A DNA stretch of 64,000 nt from Comamonas sp. GB3 AK4-5 (GTDB lineage Bacteria > Pseudomonadota > Gammaproteobacteria > Burkholderiales > Burkholderiaceae_C). The stretch's first letter is position 1; every line of letters starts with the position of its first letter. The stretch spans positions 1,612,001 through 1,676,000 of the forward strand of contig NZ_CP166730.1 in assembly GCF_041320665.1 (NCBI RefSeq), read 5' to 3'. Under the pieces are notes generated by a model. The model was not told the origin of the DNA. It saw nothing but the letters and a program-made list of their open reading frames with translations, and searched no databases. Position numbers and translations under genes: made by a program. This document shows, one piece after another, positions 16,708 to 24,544 of this stretch.

Positions 16708-18435
16708 ATGAATATGCGCCCTCTGCTCGATACCGCGCTGGCTGCCGCCGCAGCCTCGACAGCCTCTTTGGATCACCCGGTGCCAGACCGCCACGGCAGC
16801 AATCTCTACACCGGCGATACGCAGTTCGCGCTCTTGCTGCAGCAATACCTGCCGGCCGAGGTCTACGCCCATCTGCAGCCCTATCTCACCCACATGGGGC
16901 AGCTGGCAGGTGGCCGGCTGGATGAGCTGGCCCTGACCGCCGACAAGAACCCGCCCACGCTGGAATACCGCAGCCGCAGTGGCCAGGACGCGCAGCGCAT
17001 CGTCAAGCACCCGGCCTATGTGGAGATGGAGCGTGTGGCCTATGGCGACTTCAGCCTGGCCATCATGTCGCACCGTGAAGGCGTGCTGGGCTGGCAGGGC
17101 AAGCTGCCGCCGCTGGCCAAATACGCGCTGACCTATTTGTTTGTGCAGGCCGAGTTTGGCCTGTGCTGCCCGCTGTCCATGACCGATTCGCTCAGCCGCA
17201 CGCTGCGCAAATACGGTGCGCCCGAACTGGTGGACAAATACTGGGGCCAGCTGACGGCCGTGGACTTTGAAGACCAGGCCCAGGGCGCCATGTTCATGAC
17301 CGAACAGGCTGCCGGATCGGACATTGCCAACACCCAGACCATGGCCACCCCCCAGGCCGATGGCAGCTGGCGCCTGACGGGCGAGAAATGGTTTTGCTCC
17401 AACCCCGACGCGGCCTTTGCCATGGTGCTGGCCCGGGTCGAGGGTGCGCCCGCCGGCATGAAGGGCATCTCGCTGTTTCTGCTGCCGCGCCAGCTGGACG
17501 ACGGCAGCCACAACCACTACCGCATCGTGCGCCTGAAGGAAAAACTGGGCACCCGCTCCATGGCCAGCGGCGAGATCCGCATGGAGGGCGCGGTGGCCTA
17601 TCTGGTGGGCGAGCAGGGCCGGGGCTTTGTGCAAATGGCCGATATGGTGAACAACTCGCGCCTGTCCAACGGCGTGCGTGCAGCCGGCCTGATGCGCCGC
17701 GCCGTAGCTGAGGCCGAGTTCATCGCCAGCGAACGCCATGCCTTTGGCAAGGCGCTGCAGGACATGCCGCTGATGCAGCGCCAGCTCGACAAGCTGCGCA
17801 TACGCGCCGAGCAGGCCCGCACCATGGTGCTGCAGACCGCGGCAGCGCTGCAGCGCTCGGACGCAGGCGAGGAGGGCGGCTACGCCCTGCTGCGCATACT
17901 CACGCCGCTGATCAAGTTCCGCGCCTGCCGCGACGCCCGCATGGTCACCGGCGACGCCATGGAGGTGCGCGGCGGCTGCGGCTATATCGAGGAATGGAGC
18001 GACCCGCGCCTGGTGCGTGATGCCCACCTGGGCAGCATCTGGGAAGGCACCAGCAACATCGTGGCCCTGGACGTGCTGCGCGCCATACGCCGCGAGGGAT
18101 CGCTGCCGGTGCTGCAGGCCCATGCGGCCCAGCTGCTGGCCGAGATCAACGATACCGAGGCCGCTCCGGCCTTCAAGGCCGTGTTGCAGGACGCGCTGGA
18201 GCGCGCCGGCCGCTTTGCGCAGTCGGCCGTAGAAGCAGGCCCCGAGGGCGAGCGTCTGGCGCGCACGGCGGCTTCAAGCCTCTACCACAGCTTCACCGCC
18301 ATCGCCATGGCCTGGGAGGCCTCACAGATGCGCAGTGCCGAACGCATGCGCTGGGCGCAGCTGGTGCTGGTGCACCGCGTGCTGCCGCGCGACCCTTTGC
18401 AGGACAGCGAGATTCCGGCGGGCTGGCTGGCCTGA
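16708..18435 (+). CDS. Acyl-CoA dehydrogenase (large, DmdC/FadE-like)
   Basis: A 575-residue flavoprotein, longer than the classic 380-residue enzymes, with the C-terminal extension seen in 3-methylmercaptopropionyl-CoA dehydrogenase-like members. It shows MTEQAAGSDI, LTGEKWFCSN (FAD/substrate contacts), GGCGYIEEWSDPRLVRDAHL and SIWEGTSNIVALDVLRA, where the Glu of WEGT fits the catalytic base. Two or three adjacent Met codons could start it; I chose 16708, with TAGGAG about six bases upstream. It oxidises an acyl-CoA to the 2-enoyl-CoA. Two Bug receptors follow. The substrate is unknown. Confidence 0.9.
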   Translation: MNMRPLLDTALAAAAASTASLDHPVPDRHGSNLYTGDTQFALLLQQYLPAEVYAHLQPYLTHMGQLAGGRLDELALTADKNPPTLEYRSRSGQDAQRIVKHPAYVEMERVAYGDFSLAIMSHREGVLGWQGKLPPLAKYALTYLFVQAEFGLCCPLSMTDSLSRTLRKYGAPELVDKYWGQLTAVDFEDQAQGAMFMTEQAAGSDIANTQTMATPQADGSWRLTGEKWFCSNPDAAFAMVLARVEGAPAGMKGISLFLLPRQLDDGSHNHYRIVRLKEKLGTRSMASGEIRMEGAVAYLVGEQGRGFVQMADMVNNSRLSNGVRAAGLMRRAVAEAEFIASERHAFGKALQDMPLMQRQLDKLRIRAEQARTMVLQTAAALQRSDAGEEGGYALLRILTPLIKFRACRDARMVTGDAMEVRGGCGYIEEWSDPRLVRDAHLGSIWEGTSNIVALDVLRAIRREGSLPVLQAHAAQLLAEINDTEAAPAFKAVLQDALERAGRFAQSAVEAGPEGERLARTAASSLYHSFTAIAMAWEASQMRSAERMRWAQLVLVHRVLPRDPLQDSEIPAGWLA

Positions 18436-18555
18436 GCCGGCGCGGCTTTCCTGCCCGCTTTCTTGCGCTGCATGCGCCGCTGCCTGCCAGCGGCGGCGCT
18501 CTCACCCCAAGCCCCGAGACAGGGGCAGGGTCTATTCCCATCAGGAGACAACACC

Positions 18556-19539
18556 ATGGATAAACGCAGTTTTGTGCGGGGGCTGGGCTGTATGGCCCTG
18601 GCGCCTTGGGCGGCCGCTTTCAGTGCGCCGGCTCGGGCTTCCACGGCCTACCCCACCAAGCCCATCACGCTGATTCAGCCCTATGCGCCGGGAGGCCCTA
18701 CCGACCAGCATCTGCGCGTGCTGGCCGAGGAGGTGGGGGAAATCCTGGGGCAGCCGGTGCTGATAGACAGCCGCCCCGGCGCCAACGGCGTGACGGCCGC
18801 CGCCGCGCTGACCCGCGCCGCCCCCGATGGCTACACCCTGGGCGTGCTGCCGGCATCGGTCTACCGCGAGCCCTATATCAACAAGGTGCCTTTCGACCCC
18901 AACACCAGCTTCAGCTACATCGCCCTGTTGTCGGACTACAGCTTTGGACTGGCCGTGCGCCACGATGCTCCGTGGAAGACCTGGGCCGATCTGGTGGCAG
19001 ACGCCAAGAAGCGGCCCGGTGCCATCAACATCGGTGCCACCGGCGGCGCCCTCAGCACCCCGCGCATTGGCATGGAAGAGGCCATGGCCGCTGCCGGTGT
19101 CAAGGTGAATATGGTGCCCTACAAGGGCGATGCCGATGTGGTGACCGCCGTCCTGGGCGGGCATATCGACGCCTCGCCGCTGTCCGGCGTGGCCGTGCCC
19201 CACATCACGGCCGGCAAGATGCGCTATCTGGTGATGCTCACCGCCCAGCGCGTGCCGCAGTTTCCTGATCTGCCCACGCTCAAAGAGTCGGGCGTCAACG
19301 TCTACATCGACTCACCCTATGGCGTAGCCGGCCCCAAGGGCATGGACCCCGCACGCGTGGCCCAGCTCAGTGGCGCATTCCACCAGGCCTTGCTCTCGCC
19401 CGCAGGCAAGCGGGTGATGGAGCAGCTCAACCAACAGCCCAATTACAAGAGCCCGGTGGACTACCAGAGCTACGCCGCAGAGACCTACCTCCGCGAAAAA
19501 ACGCGTGTGGCCTGGATGCACAAGCACGGCCTGTTGTAG
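18556..19539 (+). CDS. Bug-family tripartite tricarboxylate transporter substrate-binding protein (1)
   Basis: A 327-residue periplasmic receptor of the TctC/Bug family, which is greatly expanded in Comamonadaceae and Bordetella. A leader of about 30 residues begins MDKRSFVRGLG and ends ARA; it has a KRSF motif, so Sec or Tat export are both possible. The mature start YPTKPITLIQPYAPGGPTD has the conserved carboxylate-binding PGGPTD. An AGGAGA site precedes the ATG. No TctA/TctB membrane genes lie nearby, so it must share a distant permease or act as a sensor. Ligands are usually organic acids. Confidence 0.92.
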   Translation: MDKRSFVRGLGCMALAPWAAAFSAPARASTAYPTKPITLIQPYAPGGPTDQHLRVLAEEVGEILGQPVLIDSRPGANGVTAAAALTRAAPDGYTLGVLPASVYREPYINKVPFDPNTSFSYIALLSDYSFGLAVRHDAPWKTWADLVADAKKRPGAINIGATGGALSTPRIGMEEAMAAAGVKVNMVPYKGDADVVTAVLGGHIDASPLSGVAVPHITAGKMRYLVMLTAQRVPQFPDLPTLKESGVNVYIDSPYGVAGPKGMDPARVAQLSGAFHQALLSPAGKRVMEQLNQQPNYKSPVDYQSYAAETYLREKTRVAWMHKHGLL

Positions 19540-19666
19540 GCCGCTTGGGTAGCTTGGGAATACGAGGCTATCAAAGGTTTTATGCAATACACATAAGCTT
19601 TTGATGCTTCTGAAAAAATAGCAAAAACAGGCAGGCCCATGTGCCTGCACCTATGGAGACAACACC

Positions 19667-20668
19667 ATGCACACCATTTTTCATCGCTCTGCACGCAAGG
19701 CATTGGCCACCAGCTTGGCCCTCACCGCACTGGCTGCTGTGGCACCACAGCTGGCATGGGCGGATAACTTTCCATCCAAGCCGGTGACCTTTGTCGTGCC
19801 TTTCCCACCCGGTGGTCCCACCGACGCCATGGCCCGCACCCTGGCCGTGGCCCTGACCGAAAGTCTGGGCCAGAGCGTGATCGTGGAAAACCGCGCCGGC
19901 GCCGGCGGCAACATCGGCGCCGATGCCGTGGCCCGCAGCAAGCCCGACGGCTACACCATCATGTTCGGCACCTCGGGCCCGCTGGCCATCAACAAAAGCC
20001 TCTACAGCAAGATCAGCTACGACCCGGCCACCAGTTTTGCGCCCATCATCCGCGTGGGCTATCTGCCCAATGTGCTGGTGGTGCATCCCAGCGTCAAGGC
20101 CAACACCGTGCAGGAGCTGATTGCGCTGGACAAGGCCCAGCCCCACAAGCTGAATTACGCCTCTTCGGGCAATGGCGCCTCATCGCACCTGGCGGGTGTG
20201 CTGTTCAATGAAAAAGCCGGCACCACGCTGCAGCATGTGCCCTACAAGGGCACGGGCCCGGCCCTCAATGACTTGCTGGGCGGCCAGGTGGACATGACCT
20301 TCACCGACATCCTCACGGCCCTGCCTTACATCAAGACCGGCAAGGTCAAGCTCATTGGCGTGGCCACCGAAAAGCGCTCCCAGGCCCTGCCGCAGGCGCT
20401 CACCATTGCCGAGCAAGGCCTGCCCGGCTATGACGTGAGCGTGTTCTTTGGCGTCGTAGCGCCTGCAGGCACACCGGCCGACCGCATTGCCATCTTGAAC
20501 CGAGGCTTTCGCCAGGCGCTGGAAAGCGACAAGGTGCGCACCCTGTTTGCCTCCCAGGGGCTGGAGGCCTCGCCCGATCTGACGGCTGAAGGCCTGGCGC
20601 GCTTCATCCCCGCCGAGGTGACGAAGTGGCAGCGCGTGGTGCAGGTCTCGGGCGCGCGCCTGGACTGA
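19667..20668 (+). CDS. Bug-family tripartite tricarboxylate transporter substrate-binding protein (2)
   Basis: A 333-residue receptor with a Sec signal peptide ending QLAWA. The mature N-terminus NFPSKPVTFVVPFPPGGPTD again carries the PGGPTD ligand loop, followed by ENRAGAGGNIGADAVARSKPDGYT, broken up here by normal family variation. It is only moderately similar to the neighbouring receptor, so this is not a recent duplication. The 127-base spacer upstream is A/T-rich with a GCAGGC/GCCTGC hairpin. It probably recognises the acid that the CoA-transferase and ligase of this cluster activate. Confidence 0.92.
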   Translation: MHTIFHRSARKALATSLALTALAAVAPQLAWADNFPSKPVTFVVPFPPGGPTDAMARTLAVALTESLGQSVIVENRAGAGGNIGADAVARSKPDGYTIMFGTSGPLAINKSLYSKISYDPATSFAPIIRVGYLPNVLVVHPSVKANTVQELIALDKAQPHKLNYASSGNGASSHLAGVLFNEKAGTTLQHVPYKGTGPALNDLLGGQVDMTFTDILTALPYIKTGKVKLIGVATEKRSQALPQALTIAEQGLPGYDVSVFFGVVAPAGTPADRIAILNRGFRQALESDKVRTLFASQGLEASPDLTAEGLARFIPAEVTKWQRVVQVSGARLD

Positions 20669-20707
20669 GCAGCCATTGGATGCATTGCTGAACAAGGGTA
20701 GACAGGC

Positions 20708-21919
20708 ATGAACGATTTTTCACCATCTCACGCCGCTGCGGCCAGCGCGGCGTCTTCACCCCTGGGGGCGCTGCAGGGCCTGCGTGTGCTGGACCTCTCG
20801 CGCATTCTGGGCGGGCCGCTGTGCGGCCAGATTCTGGGCGACCACGGCGCCGATGTGCTCAAGGTGGAGCCACCCCAGGGTGACGACACGCGCAGCTGGG
20901 GCCCTCCGTTTCAGGACGGTGTGGCCTCGTATTACCGGGGGCTGAACCGCAACAAGCGCACCCAGTTTCTGGATCTGAGCGATCTGGAGGGGCAACTTCG
21001 CGTGCAGGCACTGATGGCGCAGGCCGATGTGGTGGTGGAGAACTTCAAGATCGGCACGCTGGAGAAATGGGGCATTGGCTGGGAGCAGATGCAGCAACGC
21101 TTTCCGCGCCTGATCTGGTGCCGGGTCAGCGGCTTTGGGGCCGACGGCCCGCTGGGTGCCTGGCCGGGCTATGACGCCGCCGTCCAGGCCATGAGCGGCA
21201 TCATGAGCGTCAACGGCGAGCAGGGCGGCGATGCGCTGCGTGTGGGCCTGCCAGTGGTGGACATGGTGACCGGCATGAACGCCGTCATCGGCGTGTTGCT
21301 GGCGCTGCAGGAGCGCCAGCGCAGCGGCCAGGGCCAACTGGTGGATGCAGCCCTGTATGACAGTGCCATCTCCCTGCTGCACCCGCATGCGCCCAACTGG
21401 TTTATGGACGGCAAAATGCCGCAGCGCACCGGCAACGCCCACCCCAATATCTACCCCTATGACACGCTGCAGACCGGCACCATTCCGGTGTTTTTTGCCG
21501 TGGGCAACGACCGGCAATTCCGCCTGCTGTGCACGCATATCGGTTGCCCGCAGCTGGCCGAGGATGCGCGCTTTGCCACGGCCGGCCAGCGCTCGGTGCA
21601 CCGCGCCACGCTCAAGCCGCTGCTGGAGCAGTCTCTGGCCGCTTTTGAGGGCGAGCAGCTGGCCAACGACTTGATGGCCTTGGGCGTGCCTGCCTCGCCG
21701 GTGTTGTCGGTGCCGGCAGCACTGCAGCACCCGCACACGGCGCACCGGGGAATGTGGGTGGAAATGCCCGGTGGCTACCGGGGGCTGGGCGCACCGGTCA
21801 AGCTCAGCCGCACACCGGCCAGCTATCGCCTGCCGCCGCTGACGCAGGGCGCAGACTTTGCGCCACGGGGCGAGCCCGTGGAGGCGGTGGCTTACGCGGC
21901 AGCCAGCGACGCCAGATAG
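20708..21919 (+). CDS. CoA-transferase family III (CaiB/BaiF) protein
   Basis: A 403-residue class III CoA-transferase. It has the family start GLRVLDLSRILGGPLCGQILGDHGADVLKVE, given here in parts: RVLDLSRILGGP and DHGADVLKVEPP. The segment WPGYDAAVQAMSG contains the Asp that forms the acyl-enzyme anhydride. DMVTGMNAVIGVLLAL and the interlocked-ring residues further on also match. It moves CoA between carboxylic acids. Its last 28 bases overlap the end of the convergent TetR gene. Together with the Bug receptors it suggests uptake and CoA activation of an external acid. Confidence 0.92.
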   Translation: MNDFSPSHAAAASAASSPLGALQGLRVLDLSRILGGPLCGQILGDHGADVLKVEPPQGDDTRSWGPPFQDGVASYYRGLNRNKRTQFLDLSDLEGQLRVQALMAQADVVVENFKIGTLEKWGIGWEQMQQRFPRLIWCRVSGFGADGPLGAWPGYDAAVQAMSGIMSVNGEQGGDALRVGLPVVDMVTGMNAVIGVLLALQERQRSGQGQLVDAALYDSAISLLHPHAPNWFMDGKMPQRTGNAHPNIYPYDTLQTGTIPVFFAVGNDRQFRLLCTHIGCPQLAEDARFATAGQRSVHRATLKPLLEQSLAAFEGEQLANDLMALGVPASPVLSVPAALQHPHTAHRGMWVEMPGGYRGLGAPVKLSRTPASYRLPPLTQGADFAPRGEPVEAVAYAAASDAR

Positions 21920-22533
21920 GCCGTCAGCACCGCAGTGGCCTGCTGGGGCAGGGCGGCTGCGGCGCCCTGCGCATCGGCGCGCAAAAAAGCGTGGGTGAAC
22001 AGGCCGTAGACCATGCCCTGGCAGATGCGTGCCGCTGCTGCCGCATCGCAGTCGGCGGGCATATCGCTGGCGGCCCGCAGGGCCTGGGCCCAGACCTCGA
22101 CAAAGCGCTCATAGGTGCTGCGATAGGCCTGCAGGCTGGAGAACTGCCGCTCCAGCAGATAGTGGGCGCCCCATTCCTCGGCCGGCCCCTGGTGCGCAGC
22201 CCACAGGGCCTGCACCAGCGCAGGGCCCAGCATTTGCAGGGGCTGGCCGCGCTGGGCCGTGGCGGCCTGGCGCAAGGCCAGCAGCAGCGCCTTGGAGCGC
22301 AGGTGCAGGCTGACCTGGGCCAGGTCCTGCTTGCTGGCGAAATACTCGTAGAAGCTGCCCAGGCCGGTGCCGGCCACCAGCACGATTTCGCGCACGGTGA
22401 TGGCGGCATAGCCGCGCTCGACCAAAAGCCGAACAAAGGCGTCCTGCAGGGCTTGCGAAGTCTGCTGCGCACGGGACTGGAGAGGGCGCCGTCGCCCGGC
22501 TGTGGGGCGTGACGCGAAGCGGGAAGTCAGCAT
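21892..22533 (-). CDS. TetR-family transcriptional regulator
   Basis: A 213-residue regulator. A basic N-terminal tail of about 20 residues precedes the TetR DNA-binding domain: ALQDAFVRLLVERGYAAITV, then REIVLVAGTGLGSFYEYF and SKQDLAQV. The C-terminal ligand domain is not assignable. I start it at the ATG at 22533; the frame is open far upstream, but only because it lies antisense to the next gene. It diverges from the AidB-like dehydrogenase gene at 22693 and overlaps the CoA-transferase tail to tail by 28 bases. It is likely to repress the dehydrogenase and ligase genes in response to an acyl-CoA or acid. Confidence 0.9.
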   Translation of the reverse strand: MLTSRFASRPTAGRRRPLQSRAQQTSQALQDAFVRLLVERGYAAITVREIVLVAGTGLGSFYEYFASKQDLAQVSLHLRSKALLLALRQAATAQRGQPLQMLGPALVQALWAAHQGPAEEWGAHYLLERQFSSLQAYRSTYERFVEVWAQALRAASDMPADCDAAAAARICQGMVYGLFTHAFLRADAQGAAAALPQQATAVLTAYLASLAAA

Positions 22534-22692
22534 CTGGGAATCCGAACATGGTGTGTGTGCACACTGCCTAGAATAAAAGAGGACAGCAGCTTGCGCACCA
22601 GCATGGCAGCCGCCGCTGGCGCTGACAAGCATCTGGGCAACAGCCCCATTCCAGGCTCCCGCAAGAGGTGCTGTATCGACAGGAGACCGCAT

Positions 22693-24324
22693 ATGCATCC
22701 GCACAACCAGGCGCCCGAACTCAAGGACTACAACCTCTACACCAGCGACCCGGCGCTGCGCCGCGCCGTGCAGCACCATGGCGCACAGTGGCGCGACGCC
22801 GAGCTGCTGCGCCAGGGCGCGGCCTATGGTGCCGAGGCCACGCTGCGTGCCGCCGAAGATGCCAACCAGTTCGAGCCCGTGCTGCACACCCATTCGCGTG
22901 GCGGTGACCGCATTGACGAGGTGCGCTTTCACCCGGCCTGGCACCAGATGATGACCATGGCCCGTGCCAGTGGCATTGCCAATCTGCCTTTTGCCGATGC
23001 GCGCGCCTCGGTCTGGCCGGCTTATGGGGCCTCGCTGTATATGCACAGCCAGATCGAGTCCGGCTCCACCTGCCCCACCACCATGACCAAGGCCAGCATC
23101 CCGGTGCTGCAGCTCAACACCGCGCTCTATGCGGCGCTGCAGCCCAAGCTGCTGAGCACCGCGTACGACGCGCGCGACATTCCGCTGGCGGAAAAGCAGT
23201 CCATCACCATTGGCATGGGCATGACGGAGCGCCAGGGTGGCAGCGATTTGCGCACCAACACCACGCGGGCCCAGCCCACGGGGGTGAGCGGTGACTGGGG
23301 CGAAGAATATCTGATCACCGGCCAAAAATGGTTTTTCTCCGCCCCCATGTGCGATGGCCACCTGGTGTTGGCCCAGACGGGCGAGGGCCGTGCCACCTGC
23401 TTCTTCGTGCCGCGCTGGCGGCCCGATGGCAGCAAGAACGCGGTCTTCATCCAGCGGCTCAAGGACAAGGTGGGCAACCGCTCCAACAGCAGCAGCGAGG
23501 TGGAATTCCACGAAGCCTGGGGTGTGCGTGTGGGGGATGAGGGCCGGGGCATTCCCACCATCATTGAAATGGCCACCTACACGCGGCTGGACTGCGCCCT
23601 GTCCAGCGCCGGCTTTATGCGCCAGGGTTTTGCCCAGGCGCTGTTCTACACGCGCAACCGCCATGCCTTTGGCAAGGCCCTGGCCGAGCAGCCGGCCATG
23701 ACCACACTGCTGGCCGATATGGCGCTGGAGTCCGAAGCCGCCACGCTGCTGGCCATGGACCTGGCCGCCCGCTTTGGCTCGGATGAGCCGCTGGACCAGG
23801 CCTGGCGGCGCATCGTCACGCCGGTGGCCAAGTTCTGGAACTGCAAGCGCGCCGTGGGCTTTGCCGGCGAGGCCATGGAAACCTTTGGTGGCAACGGCTA
23901 TGTGGAAACCGGGCCCATGGGGCGCCTGTTCCGCGAGGCCCCGGTCAACTCCATCTGGGAGGGCTCGGGCAATGTGATGTGCCTGGACGTGCTGCGTGCC
24001 CTGGCGCGCCGCCAGGACGATATGCATCTGCTGCTGGACCATTTGCGCGATACCGCCACGCAGGAGCCCCGGTTGCTGGCCCAGGTGGAGCAGCTGCGCG
24101 CCAGCAGCTCCCAGCCGCCGCAGGCACTGGAGCGCGAGGCCAGGCGCTTTACCCAGCGCCTGGCGCTGCTGGTGCAAAGCTGTTTGATGCTGGGCCAGGC
24201 CAGCAGCGAGATGGCCAGCGCCTTCATTGTCAGCCGCTGGGACCCGGACTGGGGGCCGGTGCTGGGCGCGGCCTGCGGCACGGACCGGCCCGAAGCCTTG
24301 CTGCGCGCTGCCTGGGTCGACTGA
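22693..24324 (+). CDS. Acyl-CoA dehydrogenase, AidB-like
   Basis: A 543-residue member of the AidB-like branch. It shows ESGSTCPTTMTKASIPVL, typical of AidB, then MGMTERQGGSDLR, ITGQKWFFSAPMCD, GGNGYVETGPMGRLFREAPV and SIWEGSGNVMCLDVLRAL. The last holds the usual catalytic Glu region. E. coli AidB binds DNA and acts in the alkylation response, but most members in catabolic clusters appear to be ordinary acyl-CoA dehydrogenases. The ATG at 22693 follows AGGAGA by six bases. A divergent TetR gene sits upstream and an acyl-CoA ligase gene downstream. Confidence 0.9.
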   Translation: MHPHNQAPELKDYNLYTSDPALRRAVQHHGAQWRDAELLRQGAAYGAEATLRAAEDANQFEPVLHTHSRGGDRIDEVRFHPAWHQMMTMARASGIANLPFADARASVWPAYGASLYMHSQIESGSTCPTTMTKASIPVLQLNTALYAALQPKLLSTAYDARDIPLAEKQSITIGMGMTERQGGSDLRTNTTRAQPTGVSGDWGEEYLITGQKWFFSAPMCDGHLVLAQTGEGRATCFFVPRWRPDGSKNAVFIQRLKDKVGNRSNSSSEVEFHEAWGVRVGDEGRGIPTIIEMATYTRLDCALSSAGFMRQGFAQALFYTRNRHAFGKALAEQPAMTTLLADMALESEAATLLAMDLAARFGSDEPLDQAWRRIVTPVAKFWNCKRAVGFAGEAMETFGGNGYVETGPMGRLFREAPVNSIWEGSGNVMCLDVLRALARRQDDMHLLLDHLRDTATQEPRLLAQVEQLRASSSQPPQALEREARRFTQRLALLVQSCLMLGQASSEMASAFIVSRWDPDWGPVLGAACGTDRPEALLRAAWVD

Positions 24325-24374
24325 GCCTGATTGCGCCCGGTTGCACCTGATTGCATCTGACTGCATCTGATGGC
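24325..24374. repeat. Five degenerate 10-bp tandem repeats
   Basis: Directly after the dehydrogenase stop the sequence can be read as five decamers of the form xCCTGATTGC / ATCTGACTGC, two of them with several changes. Period 10 puts the motif on one face of the helix. No known function. Confidence 0.6.
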
Positions 24375-24496
24375 GCGGGCTGCGCGGGGCACAGGGTTGA
24401 CCATGGCGGGCCATTCTGGGTAGGCCGCCGTGCCGTGCGGGCTTACCTTGGCGGGTGGTAGCGGTCCGCTGCCACACCACTTGCATGTGATCTGTG

Positions 24497-24530
24497 GGGG
24501 CCTGAATGCTGTGGCACAGGCCCCTTTTTT
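24497..24530 (+). terminator. Intrinsic terminator or attenuator just upstream of the acyl-CoA ligase gene
   Basis: Perfect 8-bp stem GGGGCCTG / CAGGCCCC with a 12-base loop, followed by six T. It ends 14 bases before the ligase ATG, so it can end the dehydrogenase transcript or act as an attenuator for the ligase. A second imperfect hairpin (GGTGGTAGCGG...CGCTGCCACACC) lies just upstream at about 24457-24481. Confidence 0.85.
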
Positions 24531-24544
24531 GAAAAGGGCTGACG

